Shown here: positions 23,758 to 35,802 of the stretch, one piece after another | Layout: every line of letters begins with the position of its first letter | Numbering within the stretch: position 1 is the first letter of the stretch | Assembly (NCBI GenBank): GCA_011032825.1 | Contig: JAADJZ010000002.1 | Span: 2,170,001-2,234,000 of the forward strand | DNA from: Massariosphaeria phaeospora | Taxonomy: Eukaryota > Ascomycota > Dothideomycetes > Pleosporales | Direction of reading: 5' to 3' | DNA: 64,000 nt | Position numbers and translations under genes: made by a program | The notes under the pieces: model-generated | Told to the model about the DNA's origin: nothing | The model's database searches: none | The model's input: only the letters and a program-made list of their open reading frames with translations

Positions 23758-23970
23758 ATGCGCCCCTTGTCTCTGTTGACAGCTGCTCTGGGTTTGGGCC
23801 TCGCAATCGTCTTGATGGGGCTTGGGGCATCGGATGATATCGATACTAATTGCGGAACGGGAAAGCTAACAGTGCAAGGCAGCGAGTCACCGTGTTCCAA
23901 CAAAGTCGTGGGCAACTTGAATATTCACTTGATCAACCAGAGTCGTCTAGTCATGGCTGGCTATAAGTAA
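23758..23970 (+). CDS. Possible small secreted or membrane-anchored peptide
   Basis: A 70-residue frame that begins MRPLSLLTAALGLGLAIVLM, a good hydrophobic signal or anchor, followed by a short hydrophilic part with two Cys (DTNCGTG, ESPCSN). No homologue is recognised and there is no expression evidence. It could be a chance open frame. The alternative start at 23653 would bury the hydrophobic stretch. Confidence 0.25.
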   Translation: MRPLSLLTAALGLGLAIVLMGLGASDDIDTNCGTGKLTVQGSESPCSNKVVGNLNIHLINQSRLVMAGYK

Positions 23971-24258
23971 GTGAGTGACTGAGCCTAGGACAGACTTATA
24001 AACCAGCCAGAACCGAACCGAACCGAACCGAACCAAACTGAACTGAACTGGCGAGAAGACATGTACTCGGAGGGAAGAGATGAACAGTTGAAAAAGTTAT
24101 GACTAAGCGATCTGGTTATAGTAACTGCATTATGTTCGCTCTTCTATGCGAGGAATGTGTCGAACTATATACAGGAAGGGGATAGGATGTTCAACTCAAC
24201 GAAACTACGAGATGCAGCATAGACAAGCACCACGCGTTCAAGGCGGTTCCAGCGACTT
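23971..24258. repeat. Intergenic region with an AACCG/AACTG pentamer run
   Basis: A microsatellite at about 24011-24050 moves from repeated GAACC to repeated GAACT. The rest shows nothing. Confidence 0.7.
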
Positions 24259-25239
24259 TCACAACGCGCGCACCAGCCTAGCCCTCGACGCCCACCCCAC
24301 GGCCACCACCTCACGCTTGCTCATCGCCTTCACGCTCTCCGCATAGTTGCCCGTCCCACGCTTCGGATCCGCATCCGCAGCCTTGCACGTCGGCCTAACG
24401 CCATTCTTGCCCAACTTGCCGTCCACACTCGCGAACTTGTTCTTCTCGGCCGTAGCCGCCACCATGTTCAGCGCCGCGTCGGCAGTCCAGCCGTTGATGA
24501 AGTCGCCGTGGCTGCAGTGCGCAGGCCCGCACGCGAGCTGCAGCGGCGCGGTGCCGCTCCAGCCGCCCGGCAGCGCTTTGCGCACGTCGTAGCGGATGCT
24601 GAAGCGGAGCTGGGGCATGGCTTTCGTGCCGGCGGGGCAGGCTTTGTAGGCGCCGGGTCGGCCGGCTTTGTAGGCTGTTTTTAATGTCGTCGTGTCGACG
24701 CAGTTGGGGAAGTACAGCAGTTGCTGGAGGTGCGTGGTGCACGCCTTGCTCGGGAACCCGTTCTTGTCTAAGGGTCCGCCGTCGCTGCCCTCGCAGAACC
24801 ATTCGCTGTGGGCCTCGGCGACCATGGTATCGGCCGTCTGGGCCTGCGCGTTACCCGCAACCATCTGCAGGTTCTGCGGGATGGGCACTTCGGCCTTGGT
24901 GTCTCCAAGGCTGTAGTACGCACTGAAGCGCGACACGGGCACGGGCTCCCACGTGCTGCCCTTCTGGTATAGCACCGTGGGCGTCCAGTACACAGAAAGG
25001 TCGTTCGGGTTCTCAGCGGCAGTGCAGCCGGACTGCAGCTCGGCGCTCGTCTTGGTGTCGATGGTGACGGCGTCGGAGCCGTAGAAGGAGTGCAGGTGCG
25101 ATTTGTTGTGTTGGCCCGGGAAGACGATGGGGTCGATGTTCTTGGTCATGAAGGGCGTGGCGATGTTGACTTGGGTGTAGGCGTGCGCTAGACCGCCGCT
25201 GGTCAACAGGGCGGCGCTGAGGAGAGTGAGGGAGGGCAT
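24259..25239 (-). CDS. Secreted DUF1996-domain protein
   Basis: A 326-residue protein with a clear signal peptide (MPSLTLLSAALLTSGGLAHAY), probably cut after AHA. The mature part has the DUF1996 hallmarks: PIVFPGQHNKSHLHSFYGSDA, paired Cys residues, SVYWTPTVL, the FPNCVD segment, a RFSIRYDVR stretch and HGDFINGW near the end. The family is widespread in fungal secretomes, often with WSC domains; there is no WSC domain here. Enzymatic function is not established. The ATG at 25239 is chosen because the in-frame upstream start would put 14 residues ahead of the signal peptide. Confidence 0.88.
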   Translation of the reverse strand: MPSLTLLSAALLTSGGLAHAYTQVNIATPFMTKNIDPIVFPGQHNKSHLHSFYGSDAVTIDTKTSAELQSGCTAAENPNDLSVYWTPTVLYQKGSTWEPVPVSRFSAYYSLGDTKAEVPIPQNLQMVAGNAQAQTADTMVAEAHSEWFCEGSDGGPLDKNGFPSKACTTHLQQLLYFPNCVDTTTLKTAYKAGRPGAYKACPAGTKAMPQLRFSIRYDVRKALPGGWSGTAPLQLACGPAHCSHGDFINGWTADAALNMVAATAEKNKFASVDGKLGKNGVRPTCKAADADPKRGTGNYAESVKAMSKREVVAVGWASRARLVRAL

Positions 25240-26069
25240 CGTGCGGTAGGTAGATGGATAAGAAAATAGATAGATACACAATGGAGAAACGAATGGAAAG
25301 TGGGATTATTATCAACACGAATTGAACGAATGTAAAATGAAACAGAGACGAGTTGGGTTCTGCGTGCCTCGACCTACAGAGTACCGCCGGGTACATATAC
25401 ATGCCATTAGTCTTGCTACTCGCTGTCAGAATGCCTACTAGCTCCCTACTATGAGGTCGCTTCGCGAGAAAACGTCTAGATGGTTGTTTGATCGCCTGTG
25501 CTGGCCAAGCCTATTGGAGCTAGTGAATTGAAACGGAATTAATCCGTCCGCGGGCTGAAACAAACATTGCGATAGAGAATTTTGGCTTGGGAGAGATGGG
25601 TTGATGGTGAGGAGACGTGATGTTTACGGTTTGTGATCTATGAAGGGAGAGGAGCACAGGAGGTCGTGGATGCCAGATGAGCTGGAGACGGACCGCCAAG
25701 TGCGGGGTTTGATGCTTGCACGTGATTTTTCATCTGAGACATCACGTCCTTCGTGCCGTCCTCGGCATTTCTCACACTATCCTATCTCTTTTCGAACACT
25801 GTTAATCAACAAGACCTGAGACTTCGAGCTCTTTATTAAAACTGTCTTAAAGTACCTGTTGCGTCCCGTACGTGCTCAGCCTCGTGCTATGCAGCCTTGG
25901 GTGCGGCCAGAGGCTGCGCAATGCCACCTTGCTTTCATATCCAGCTGCATGCTCAGCCTCACAAGTCGAAGGCTGCGCTAGCGAACTTATAAAAACTCTC
26001 GTGGCCATGAAGGAAGCGCTATGAGCATCGTGCTGGCGAAATTCGTAGGACTTCCCTTTCAATCTCACC
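25240..26069. other. Divergent intergenic region
   Basis: About 0.8 kb between the DUF1996 and HET genes, holding both promoters. No gene recognised. Confidence 0.5.
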
Positions 26070-27293
26070 ATGTCTGTCTCAGAGGTTTCTAGCTTCAGGC
26101 ACCAGCCACTCGACCTACATCACCGTCAGATCAGGCTTTTACGTTATCGCGAGACCTCGGCGTCTCTGGATCTCAACTTTACGATCTCTCACCATGACCT
26201 CAATGACTGTCTACAGTATTGGGCACTATCATATACATGGGGAGAGGAAATCCCGCTTCATGCGATTTCCATCAACGATAACAGGTTTCTTATCCGCGAA
26301 AACCTACACAGCCTTCTCAAAGCAATCAACGCTGGCGCTCCGAGCAATCACAATGAGTTTCAGCCCCGCGACATGTACTTCTGGGTCGACCAAATCTGCA
26401 TCGACCAGAGCACTACCAGCGAGAGAAACCATCAGGTCGGCATGATGCAATCAATATACAAACAAGCCGAGTCCACAGTAATATGGCTAGGCTCCGAAAA
26501 TCACGCAGTTGTAGCTGCAATAGCGCGAGACGACACTGTTTCAGAAACCGCAGTGAATGATCTCTGGAGACAGCCATACTGGTCAAGGCTCTGGGTGGTT
26601 CAGGAGATCATGTCCAGCCAGTGCCTTTTACTCTTGTGTGGTCACGAAAGCGTGTCATGGGCAAAATTTGCGGACTACCACAAAGAGAGACGCCTCAACG
26701 ACTTGATTGGCGCATGGTATCCTCACGATCATGATACTCGCAGGATTGAACCGGACATCTGGCCGCTGATTAGAGAGAAGGAGGAATTTGGGACTGGCTA
26801 CGCGACCTTGAGCTATATCATCGACACCTTCGGGCGTCTCGGGTGCCAAAATACTAAAGACAAGATCTTCGGGGTTCTAGGTCTCGTCGAAGAACATCAC
26901 CGCGTCCCAGTCAACTATGGTCTGTGCAGGAGAGATCTATTCTTCGCCGTCATAGACAAGATACTCGCAGACGAAAGCCATAATTCGAGGCATATATTAG
27001 AAGACTTTGCACCCCGCTTGATGGAACTGTTACTTCTCGATGCCGATCCCCTTACCCGAAAACTATGGAACGCCACGGTGCCTTTGAGGGAGCAGAAATC
27101 AACAGCGCACCAAAAGTCTCTACTGCTACAGGCGAAGTTTAGGATGTTTAAAGCCTCTGGAAAGAGCTCGGACACTGGCCTACGGACGAAATTGCACCAG
27201 GTGGAGTTGGAGAAATCCAGATTAAATGATGCCATAATAGCTGTGTCGAAATACCCTTCCAATCACATGGGAGATGCGGCTTCAGTCAACTAG
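26070..27293 (+). CDS. HET-domain (heterokaryon incompatibility-type) protein
   Basis: An intronless gene for 407 residues. The HET domain spans about residues 50-185 and shows its three blocks: YWALSYTWGE, FWVDQICIDQ...ERNHQVGMMQSIYKQA with VIWLG, and PYWSRLWVVQEI. A helical region of about 200 residues follows and matches the usual NTRKDKIFGVLGL segment (here NTKDKIFGVLGLVEEHH). HET proteins mediate cell death on fusion of unlike mycelia or act as innate-immunity-like executors; partner and trigger are not visible. No NACHT or repeat domain is attached. Confidence 0.9.
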   Translation: MSVSEVSSFRHQPLDLHHRQIRLLRYRETSASLDLNFTISHHDLNDCLQYWALSYTWGEEIPLHAISINDNRFLIRENLHSLLKAINAGAPSNHNEFQPRDMYFWVDQICIDQSTTSERNHQVGMMQSIYKQAESTVIWLGSENHAVVAAIARDDTVSETAVNDLWRQPYWSRLWVVQEIMSSQCLLLLCGHESVSWAKFADYHKERRLNDLIGAWYPHDHDTRRIEPDIWPLIREKEEFGTGYATLSYIIDTFGRLGCQNTKDKIFGVLGLVEEHHRVPVNYGLCRRDLFFAVIDKILADESHNSRHILEDFAPRLMELLLLDADPLTRKLWNATVPLREQKSTAHQKSLLLQAKFRMFKASGKSSDTGLRTKLHQVELEKSRLNDAIIAVSKYPSNHMGDAASVN

Positions 27294-27854
27294 TGGACGA
27301 GTGGCCAAACATGCCAAAGGCACTGAGCTGTTGGGTCCGTGATAATCGTGTGTGTAAGGAGACATAACTTCCGTCTTGTTAGAATATTACTAACTTTCTT
27401 AGGTTTTGCGCTCAGTCCTCACACTTGACTGATTGACCTACGTACAACACTCTGTCATCCTTACTTTAAACTTCCATCGCCCTTTAGACAGTCACGGACA
27501 TCCGGATTACCAGCCTTTAAACTAGGTCCAAGAACACAGTAATCGGCAGATATCAATCAGCAAACCGGGTACACTCGCACTCGTCGAGCGATCTATAGAG
27601 TTATCTGTCCACTCCTCAAATTCAATTACTTCGTCCAGAAGGCTTTGTTGTTATGAGCTTCGCAACATCGGTCAGATCGAGCATTCCTGGTTGCATACAT
27701 GCAACAGGTGTAGATTTCTAGTCTTCCTATCCGGGCACCTAATATAAGACGCACTGTGTGTAACGAACTCTCGAATGAATCGCGCATTCTAATATCTATT
27801 TCTATCTATGGATCTCTACAGCAATCCCTGCATCACATTCTCAAATCGCCCTCT
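27294..27854. other. Intergenic region between convergent genes
   Basis: 3' flanks of the HET and short-chain dehydrogenase genes. Nothing else recognised. Confidence 0.5.
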
Positions 27855-28568
27855 CTACCACGGCACCTCTTCCCCATCATACCGATAAAACTTCGCCGTA
27901 TCCTCCTTCTTCAACCCACCTATCACCTTCAACATCCCCTCAATACTAACCTTCGGCTCGATCATCGCCCCCTCACCCCCCATATCCGTCTTCACCCACC
28001 CGGGATCCATACACACGACCACGGCCTCAATACCCTTCAGATCCTTCGCCTGGTGCACACTTAGCATGTTCAGCGCCGCCTTGCTAATGCTGTACGTGCA
28101 GCACTTCGTCATATCCTTCGCGACCGTCAGACTGCCCAGCCCACTCGTCATGTTCATGACCACCGCGCCCTGCGCCAACTGGCCCTGCAGCGCCTCGACG
28201 ATCTTAGCCGGGCCCAGCACATTCACGGCAATGTGCGTCTGCAGCGACGCCGGGTCGATGCTCAGCGACGTGTCCGACGACGTGGCGTTGATGCCGGCGT
28301 TGTTGAGCAGGTAGTTGAGCTTCTGGCCGCTTTTGGCGAGGATCTCGCTGACGCGCGAGGACAGGCTGGAGATGGATGACGTCGAGCCCACGTCGCATTC
28401 GATGATGTGCACGTTCTTGGTGTCGCGGGTGAGGGACTGGAGCGTGCTGAGGTCGGCGGATAGAGAGCGCACGGCGGCGATGACGACGTTGGAGGGGTTG
28501 CTGGAGAGTTGGCGCACGAATTCGAGGCCGAGGCCGCGGTTGGCGCCGGTGAGGAAGTAGGTGGGCAT
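27855..28568 (-). CDS. Short-chain dehydrogenase/reductase
   Basis: A 237-residue classical SDR of the sniffer/C-factor-like type. The Rossmann motif TGANRGLG is at residues 7-14, NNAG at 89-92, a catalytic Ser at about 142 (NMTSGLGS), and Tyr159-x3-Lys163 in YSISK. PGWVKTDMGG follows, as in NAD(P)-dependent carbonyl reductases. The substrate is unknown. No intron and no targeting signal. Confidence 0.9.
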   Translation of the reverse strand: MPTYFLTGANRGLGLEFVRQLSSNPSNVVIAAVRSLSADLSTLQSLTRDTKNVHIIECDVGSTSSISSLSSRVSEILAKSGQKLNYLLNNAGINATSSDTSLSIDPASLQTHIAVNVLGPAKIVEALQGQLAQGAVVMNMTSGLGSLTVAKDMTKCCTYSISKAALNMLSVHQAKDLKGIEAVVVCMDPGWVKTDMGGEGAMIEPKVSIEGMLKVIGGLKKEDTAKFYRYDGEEVPW

Positions 28569-29317
28569 TTTTTGGTTGTTGTCTTTCTTCTTGTTTGATT
28601 GTTGAGTGCGGTGGTTGGGTTGAGGTTCGATTCAAGCGTTGGACAATAGTTGAGGTTGTTTTGGTGCGAGTGGTATAACTTATGACAACCGAATGCTTCC
28701 CATCGCTCTTCTTATATCATTGTTCCGCGTACATTTTCCATGTACGTCATGCGAAGCCGTTCGGCAATGGCATTAGGCTATTGTACGGGCCCATTTGGTT
28801 TAGCATCATTTGCCGCCTGCTTCGCTTATCGGAAGTTCGTCTATGCATAGCCCTTTTCACGCGGCACGATTAGTGGGGTGCGTTTCGGGTAGTGTGCTTT
28901 GCAAGTGGTGGTGTTTTGTAGGATTGCAGGAAGACGACGGTTTCTGGCGACGATGTAGCTAGCCTGCAGAAGTTTTGGTGGGAAAGCGGGCCGAGTTCCG
29001 GTGGTGGGTAACATTGGGGTAGAAACAACGATTGGGTGGATACTTGCAGTTGGTGGTTTCTTAGTTGGTAAAGAATCTGAAGCCTAGGACGATGATGAGT
29101 TGACGTTGCGGGAAACTAAAGTACCTTAGTGAATAACTAGTCCATCGAGAATGAGAATGCGTATGGTGATCGGAATGTTGTAGTGTTCTATTTGATTGTC
29201 GATTGCATGGAGACGTAAGTTCTCCTGTACCAAATAGGTGCAGCTGATACGTGCCGATCGACTACGAAAAAGTGAAGAGTGTAGCTAAAGAAAGGGTATA
29301 TATGCAAAAGCCTTTTC
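28569..29317. other. Intergenic region
   Basis: Promoter of the SDR gene and the 3' flank of the CoA-binding gene. No gene recognised. Confidence 0.5.
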
Positions 29318-29881
29318 TCACAACCTCGCCCACTCCCTCCCCGCCTTCTTCAGCCCATCCTCTCCATCGACAAGCACACACCAGCCCTCCCCACCGCCTC
29401 CGCCCTCCCCCGCAATCGCCGCCTTGAACTCCCTCCGCGCATACTCCACCACCTCGCCGTCGAAACTGCCCGGCTGCAGCCACACCGCCGGCACACCAGC
29501 CTCCTTCGCCTCCTTCAGCAGCTGCTTCGTCACAGCCGGCGGAGTTATCACGCTGAGCGAGTACGACGAGGGGTCGGTGAGTGCCGAGGGCGAGGCGACG
29601 GTGGTGTGTGCTTGCGAGAGGATGGTCACGGTGGGAGAACGCGGGTTGATGGGTGTGGCGGGGAGCGAGTGCGTGAGGTACCAGGCGAACACTGTTATAG
29701 AGTTAGTTTTGAAGCTGAGGGTAGAGGGGACGGAGGCCTGGAGAGAGCGCGACGGACCTTTGTGGCCGTATTTGCTGAGGTCGGATGAGGCGCCCGCGAC
29801 TGCGAAGCGCGGCGAGGAGAAGAAGAGCTTCAGGGCTGCGTCCATGTCTGGCGCGCGGGTCTGGCCTCGAGTTGTGGGCAT
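29318..29881 (-). CDS. CoA-binding (Rossmann) domain protein
   Basis: Two exons on the minus strand, 29881-29758 and 29691-29318, with a 66-nt intron (GTCCGT...ACAG). The unspliced frame happens to stay open, but splicing restores the family sequence KYGHKVFAWYLTHSLPATPINPR. The protein is 165 residues. It starts with FAVAGASSDLSKYGHK, the glycine-rich nucleotide loop, and contains SVITPPAVTKQLL and VPAVWLQPGSFD. Family members resemble the CoA-binding domain of succinyl-CoA synthetase; no reaction is assigned. Confidence 0.82.
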   Translation of the reverse strand: MPTTRGQTRAPDMDAALKLFFSSPRFAVAGASSDLSKYGHKGPSRSLQASVPSTLSFKTNSITVFAWYLTHSLPATPINPRSPTVTILSQAHTTVASPSALTDPSSYSLSVITPPAVTKQLLKEAKEAGVPAVWLQPGSFDGEVVEYARREFKAAIAGEGGGGGEGWCVLVDGEDGLKKAGREWARL

Positions 29882-31858
29882 GAGGAGATGGAGCTGTTTG
29901 GGTGTTGGTGTTGGTGGTGGTGTTGTAATTGTTCAAGTGCCGGGGCTGGCGGGGTCGCGAAACCGAGGCTCGACATAGATCTATCACATCACATGACGTC
30001 ATCTCGTGTCGCGCGTCTTGTCACAACCTCCCATTGACATCAACAGGCGAGTTGGTGTACATCAAAGCGCACAATGCTTTCTGTTGTCGTGGAATTGGGA
30101 GCCAGAACGTGTGGCTGAAGTCCTTACTTTCCCCAATGTAGATCCCCTGAGGCCCCTTCACACCGGAGCACCTCGCAACGTCCTCCATGCTCGCAACGCC
30201 CTTCGCTCACGGACCGCGCGTTTCCCTCCCTCTCCCGTACCGGCATCAGTCCAAATCAATCACCTCTCCGGACCCCATGGCGTCTTCCAGGTCCGTGAAA
30301 GGCGCGATTCGTCGCCTCACTTTCCGGGCGTGAACCATCGACATCTACGACCACCCACAAACCTCCGTGGACCAGTTGCGCCGTCAGCTGGTGCTGAATT
30401 CGTCCGCCGGTATGGGGAACCGACCCGAACTGAACTGAACTGCTCTCGGGTCTCGTCTCGAAGGCGGGGGATGATTGTGTTGCCCTGGCGTTGGTGGTGC
30501 ATTGTTGCCTTGCTGCCTTGGATATTCGGTCTTGCGGGTCCTTCGTCAGAGGGCTATAGGTCTGACTTCCGCGCTTCGGGGGGTAAAGGACTGGATTGAC
30601 GGCATGACGGAGGTGTTTACCTCCGGTGGAGCCGGAGACATAGTTTCTGACCCGAACAAGGGATTTCAAAGCACTATTGTATCGTGCCTTACGGTGATGT
30701 AGGAGAGAGGCATGCCCTTCTTAGTCAGACTGATACTTGAAAGGGAATTGTTCATTAGGAATGAATTATCGCATGTTACCCGTGGAAAGAGGACTGGCAG
30801 TGTTGTGTATTGGAATACTTGTACATGTAACATATAGGGGGTTTGCTGTAAATGTTGGTTGTTATGCGTAGTGAAGTAGGTGAATGGGGATGGAAAGCAA
30901 TATCGAGGGACCTCGGGATCCAACTAAGCACGTGTTCAATTAAAGCTCCTAAAAGTATCCCATTTCTGACTGGAAAGCTCAACTGTCCTAGGGTTTATTT
31001 TATTTTGTTATGTGGTAACACTGTGTTTTGCCTAAGAGATGCTTCTTAGCCAATTTCTCGGAACAAAAGCTCAACAAGATTATCAAAAAACTGCACAGGA
31101 TAATTATTTGAGAGCCAAACCCGCAAACTACTACAACACCATAAGAGAGGAAAAACACCCAGTTCAGGTCAATCTGCCCAACACGTGCTATCCCCACAGC
31201 CCAAAACTGCTAAAACTTCCGCGCAATCGCAACGAGAGAAACGATATTGTCCAAGCGCCCACCACCGATAGAGAGCCGACCCAAAGAAACGACAATGATG
31301 TAGATAACGACCGCTGGCACCGTCGTGCAACGTCTCACATGCACAAACGTCGTGGAGACAAGTGATTGGACCCCCGGCTGAACACCACACCTCCTCAATC
31401 CAGTCCGCCTCGAAGCAAGGAAAAACAGAGACGACGTGGTACGACACGAGCCAGCGCACTCGTAAGAGATGCCGTGAGGGGCGCTGGAAGGAGGCGAGTA
31501 GTCTTCTGTGGTGCCGATTAGAAGGCACAACAGCATACGAGAGGGGCTGGGACAGAAGACGGTGGTTGGATCCCCATGTCTCGGTGTTTGCACTGCAGAC
31601 GATAGCATGCTGTGCCATGTGGGACCCGGCGGAACAGGCAATGGTGGTACAGGGGAGTGGAAAATGTAACGTCCGTTGCAGCGTTGCCGGTATCGGGTCA
31701 AGCGTTGAGGGTGCTGGTTGATGGGAGAACAGAACTTCGGTTTACACCCGACGAAGATGCAGATACGTGATGTAATGAGCATCAGCTGCTATCGTGTGCG
31801 TTTGGAGACCGTCCGCAATGTGTTGTCGTATCCAACTGTAATCGAGTCCTTAGCGACT
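29882..31858. other. Two-kilobase region without a supported gene
   Basis: Open frames on both strands are unsupported, and the longest plus-strand frame (30006-30599) begins with GTG rather than ATG. A short GAACT pentamer run lies at about 30427-30442. Confidence 0.45.
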
Positions 31859-33425
31859 CTAGTAGAATGCCCGAACTGCCTCGGCGTCCTCTTCAGTCTC
31901 AGCAAGCTGCCACAGCTCATCCACACGGCTCAAGTTTCCACGGCGTTCTTCAAATGTCTCGCCCATGCGCATCACGCACGAAAAGACGATGTTCCATCCA
32001 TTGACTCCGGCGGCGAAGAACGCCTCTGCTGCGACAGCTTCTCTGCTTCCGCACTTGATCAACTTGTAAATCTGTTTACCGTTGAAATGCGCCCCGTGTA
32101 TGAAGGGCTCGCTAGCCTGGCACGTTGAGAGAACCAGGTAGTAAACAAGCGGTGTCGCGTCCAGTGCTTCAGACTTCTCGTCAGTACAGGAATGACATGG
32201 GCCAGTGTAGTCGTCTTCGAGACTATGTCCTGCGACACAGTCGTAAATGTCGTCATCCGTGGGCGTTGTGAAGACTGGGGATAACCACACTCGTGGTGTC
32301 TCCAAACTGACCGGTCTCGGATTCTGTAGGAGTGGCAAATCCTTGTCACCGACAGTGTTCATGTGTCTTACACCCGACCTGCCGGGTTTCTCGTACCAGA
32401 CCTCGGTATCGGCATTTTGGATGATCCACCGGTATTCCGCAAAGTCCCCGGGTTGAGCTCGGTGTGGAGTAGTGAAGACGTTGCGCTTGAACGGTGCGAT
32501 ACGGATGACTTTCCCCGTTTCCAAGATAGTGGACTCGCCAGTGTAGTGCGTGGGAGCGAACTGTGCTGGATTGTAGATCTCTTCTGTATAAGTCTCACCA
32601 TATGCATGCAGTCTAGGAGGTGGATCCGGTAGAAACATGGCTGGTGGAGGAGGAGGAGGTGGTGGTGGTGGCGGTGGCGGCGGCGGCGGCGGTGGTGGCT
32701 ATCAACCAGAAGTCAGTAGGGCAATCAATATCTGAAGAGGGTACACAAACCGGGGGAGGTGGAGGAGGTGGAGGAGGAGGTGGCACCGAAGGCAGAGACG
32801 TTGACCATTTTGGAAAGGTATCAGGCGGCGGCTTTGGTATTATCAGTAAGTACTCCTATACAGACGCAGGTCACTCAAAGCTTACTGGGGGAGGAGGCTA
32901 GAACTATGATTAACTAGGTTTTAGGCAGATTGACGAACCAAAACTTACAGGTGGTGGCGGAGGAAAATTGGTTTTCGACTTCGATGTTCCAGCGTTGTTA
33001 AGGTTGGAAAATCCTGGCGGCGGCTGCAAATAAGGTAGGGGTGGAATTCCCCAGTTGCAAGCCATATCAGCTGGGGCTTCCAGTTCAAGTTTCAAACCAT
33101 GACCTTCCCTCAAGTTTTGTGGACTAGAGTAGGTCTGGTCGCAGGTATATGGCGAAGCTTTGGGCATGCTAGCTGGAAGAGGCGGAGGTAAAGCCACTTT
33201 TTGCCCAGGTCTGAAAGCGCCGCAAGCGAGAGATTCGTTGCGACATAATCTCTGTAATACTGATGGAGGTAAAGGACATGGAAGGCTACTGTCCGTCTTT
33301 TCATCCTGCTCACATTGGTCTCTTTCTGGTTGGGGCGGCAGAAGCCAACGTGCATCAAATGACGGCGAAGGGACAACGGTCATGGACGGTTCGTCACCGA
33401 TGACAACAAGATCATCCTCTTCCAT
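31859..33425 (-). CDS. Proline-rich hypothetical protein, three exons
   Basis: Minus-strand exons 33425-32949, 32855-32751 and 32698-31859, all phase 0 (GTAAGT...TATAG; GTTTGT...GATAG), give 473 residues. I do not recognise a family. Both introns fall inside proline codons: exon 1 ends in FPPPPP, exon 2 ends in eleven Pro, and exon 3 opens with nineteen Pro codons. The C-terminal 280 residues look globular, with several Cys (DCVAGHSLEDDYTGPCHSC) and YRWIIQNADTEVWYEKPG. Start is the ATG at 33425; the frame extends to an upstream GTG that is ignored. The long Pro tract could bind profilin, SH3 or WW domains, which is inference. Confidence 0.6.
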
Positions 33426-35802
33426 GGTCACTGAGGCCAGTAGAGTGGGAATTGGAATGAATAAGAGGAACGCTTTTCAAAATGACAGTGAAGTCGGTGG
33501 CAGAGGGTAGCGGAATCACACCTCTTATATGTACGTCGATGGCCCTCGGGCTAGTGGGCGGGGAGAACAAGAGAAGGCTGTAGCCTGCAGCTATACGCAG
33601 TGCGGAGACCGTACGTGGCGGTTCTTCAAACGAGGCTTCCACTTATAGAGGTGCGACTAGCATACCGGTTGAATGGCCAACGAGTAGAGTTGTGTCGCCC
33701 TTTGTTGTACAGATCCACTCGGCGCGTTCGAGTCCGTGTGTATTGCATGGCGGTGAGGGGTCAATGCTTGCTAACAATGATGTCGACTGCGATACTCCTG
33801 TTACCCCCACCCGTTCAGTATACTTCAGCGGTGTTGCCCTTCCCGACGGTTCAATCGGACTTTGTAAGCCATGATGACGAAGAGTGCTACTCATGCACTG
33901 AAACTGCCACTACCGCCAAGCCCTCAAAGTGGTCCGGTGTAAAACTTACCAGTAGTAATTCATAGATGGACCACACTCTATTTCGCCTCATTATAAGACT
34001 TGCCCTTGGCTTGAAGATCTACAAATTTCAAGCGCTTCAGTACTACACTCCGTACTGACGTGGCGAATTGAATTCGATATCGTTTCAACAAGGGTCGTAC
34101 AGCTTCATACTAGAAACGATTGTGCGACGCTGTCGGACGCTGTATCTGGATGTAACAGTTAGTGTGGTGATTTACAGCAATAACGTGGTCTCAAGATGGA
34201 ACGCTTTGACGGATCACACTCACGTAGCTAGGCCTCACCAATTGTACCCACTGGAATACAAGGCGTTCTAGTTCGCAAGTATGTCGCGCATTTGCTCGTC
34301 CCGAACTAGTATTCGATCCGATGATATTGCTCCGCGGAGTCAAGTGACCCCAGCCTCTGTTCCAAATCTAGTTCCATGTGGGATCGGAACTCCAGACATG
34401 CGCTCATCCCGAGCTCGACGAACAAGGCCGGGACTCGGGACGGTGTATCCCGGCAGTAGATGATATCAATTGGGTCTATGAATGAAGCTATCCTGGAACG
34501 GCAAGCAAAGCAGAAACGTGGGGTCTATTTCGGAAGAGGACGAGCCAGCAACCGGTGAACTCCAGTAAGTGTAACGTGTCCGGTATCGGACACGATGAGC
34601 AGTACATGTCAGTCCCGGTCCGGATCACTAAACATCAGAGTGTGGAGAGCCGGGCGCTACCCGATGAGGAGCATACCGAGAGGTTCTAATTGACTGTGAC
34701 GACTACCGCCCGTTTAAAAGTTGAACGTGTCGCGAGGGAATTTCAAGTCCTAGCGAACATATAAGCGATGTCCTTCGAGAAGCTGTCAATCGCTAATTCC
34801 GTACACGCTGGGCCCCGTAGCGGCTCTAGCCGGCACCTCAGACGTGTACCTAAACATGTCAAGCTTGAGGCTTGTGATAGTTAACCGGAAACTGATAGTG
34901 AGGCGTATGAATCGTGGCGGATTTTAGCAATTTGAGGAAGATGTTCAAACAGCCATGAGACGTAGTGGTGCGGCTGAGATGAGGCTCGACATGGTGGCGT
35001 AGAAATGTTCCGCAGTGAGGCTGAGAGCTCACTCACCGGAGACGTCGCTTGGAAAGACAGTAATTAGCAGACGCCAACATGGCCCTTCAATAAATGGGAA
35101 AGAGAACCGGATCGCCATTTGCTGTAACGATTTGGTGGCAAAGAGCCACTGTCCAACAGATGGTCCCATAGAGAGACCCCAGCGGAGATGGTCAAAAGAT
35201 GGGCGAAGAAAAGAGTCAAAGTGATACAAGAAGGACCGAATGATACAACCTGCAAACGCCAATGTAGTGTAAGGCATCAAATAAGGAGCAAAGACGAAAG
35301 TGACAGGGAGTTTGGCAGGGAAACGTGAAAAACCAGAGTGGAAGGTAGATACTTAAGTACGCAGAAGCATGCTGATCATGGGAGATGGGGCTGGGATCGT
35401 CATATATAGTGCCGTTGAAGGTACTGATCGACATACCTCCCTGGGAATGAAGCAAAAGGGACGATCGCAATGGGTTGAGACGAGGGGCAGCTGGCCACAG
35501 GAAAGGTAACAAGAAACGACAGGGCGTCCTGTATGATGAACAGAACTCAACGACAATCAACGTGCTCCATCATCGTGGAAGACGAAGTGATGAAGTCGAT
35601 TTAAAGGACATGTCCTTCTCATTATGGAACGGTACGCTAGGCCCAGGCTGGCCTGGTTTGCCAAGACCAACCGACAACCTTGGTAAAGCGTCATCAGAGC
35701 TCCAGCCAGAGCTCACCTCTCCACACGCATACACATCGCCTCCAGCAGCCCGAGATCACCACATATCGCCCGTTTATACCTCGCTCGTCGATCGCATACA
35801 TC
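33426..35802. other. Gene-poor intergenic region
   Basis: About 2.4 kb with only short frames. I recognise no domain, RNA gene or transposon end. The right end is the promoter of the V-ATPase subunit gene. Confidence 0.45.

Noticed and set aside
29692..29757. Continuous reading of the CoA-binding gene through this segment
   Set aside because: It is open by chance. Removing it as an intron restores the family sequence GHKVFAWYLTHSLP.
30006..30599. 197-codon plus-strand frame
   Set aside because: It starts with GTG, overlaps a frame on the other strand, and shows no domain or family feature.
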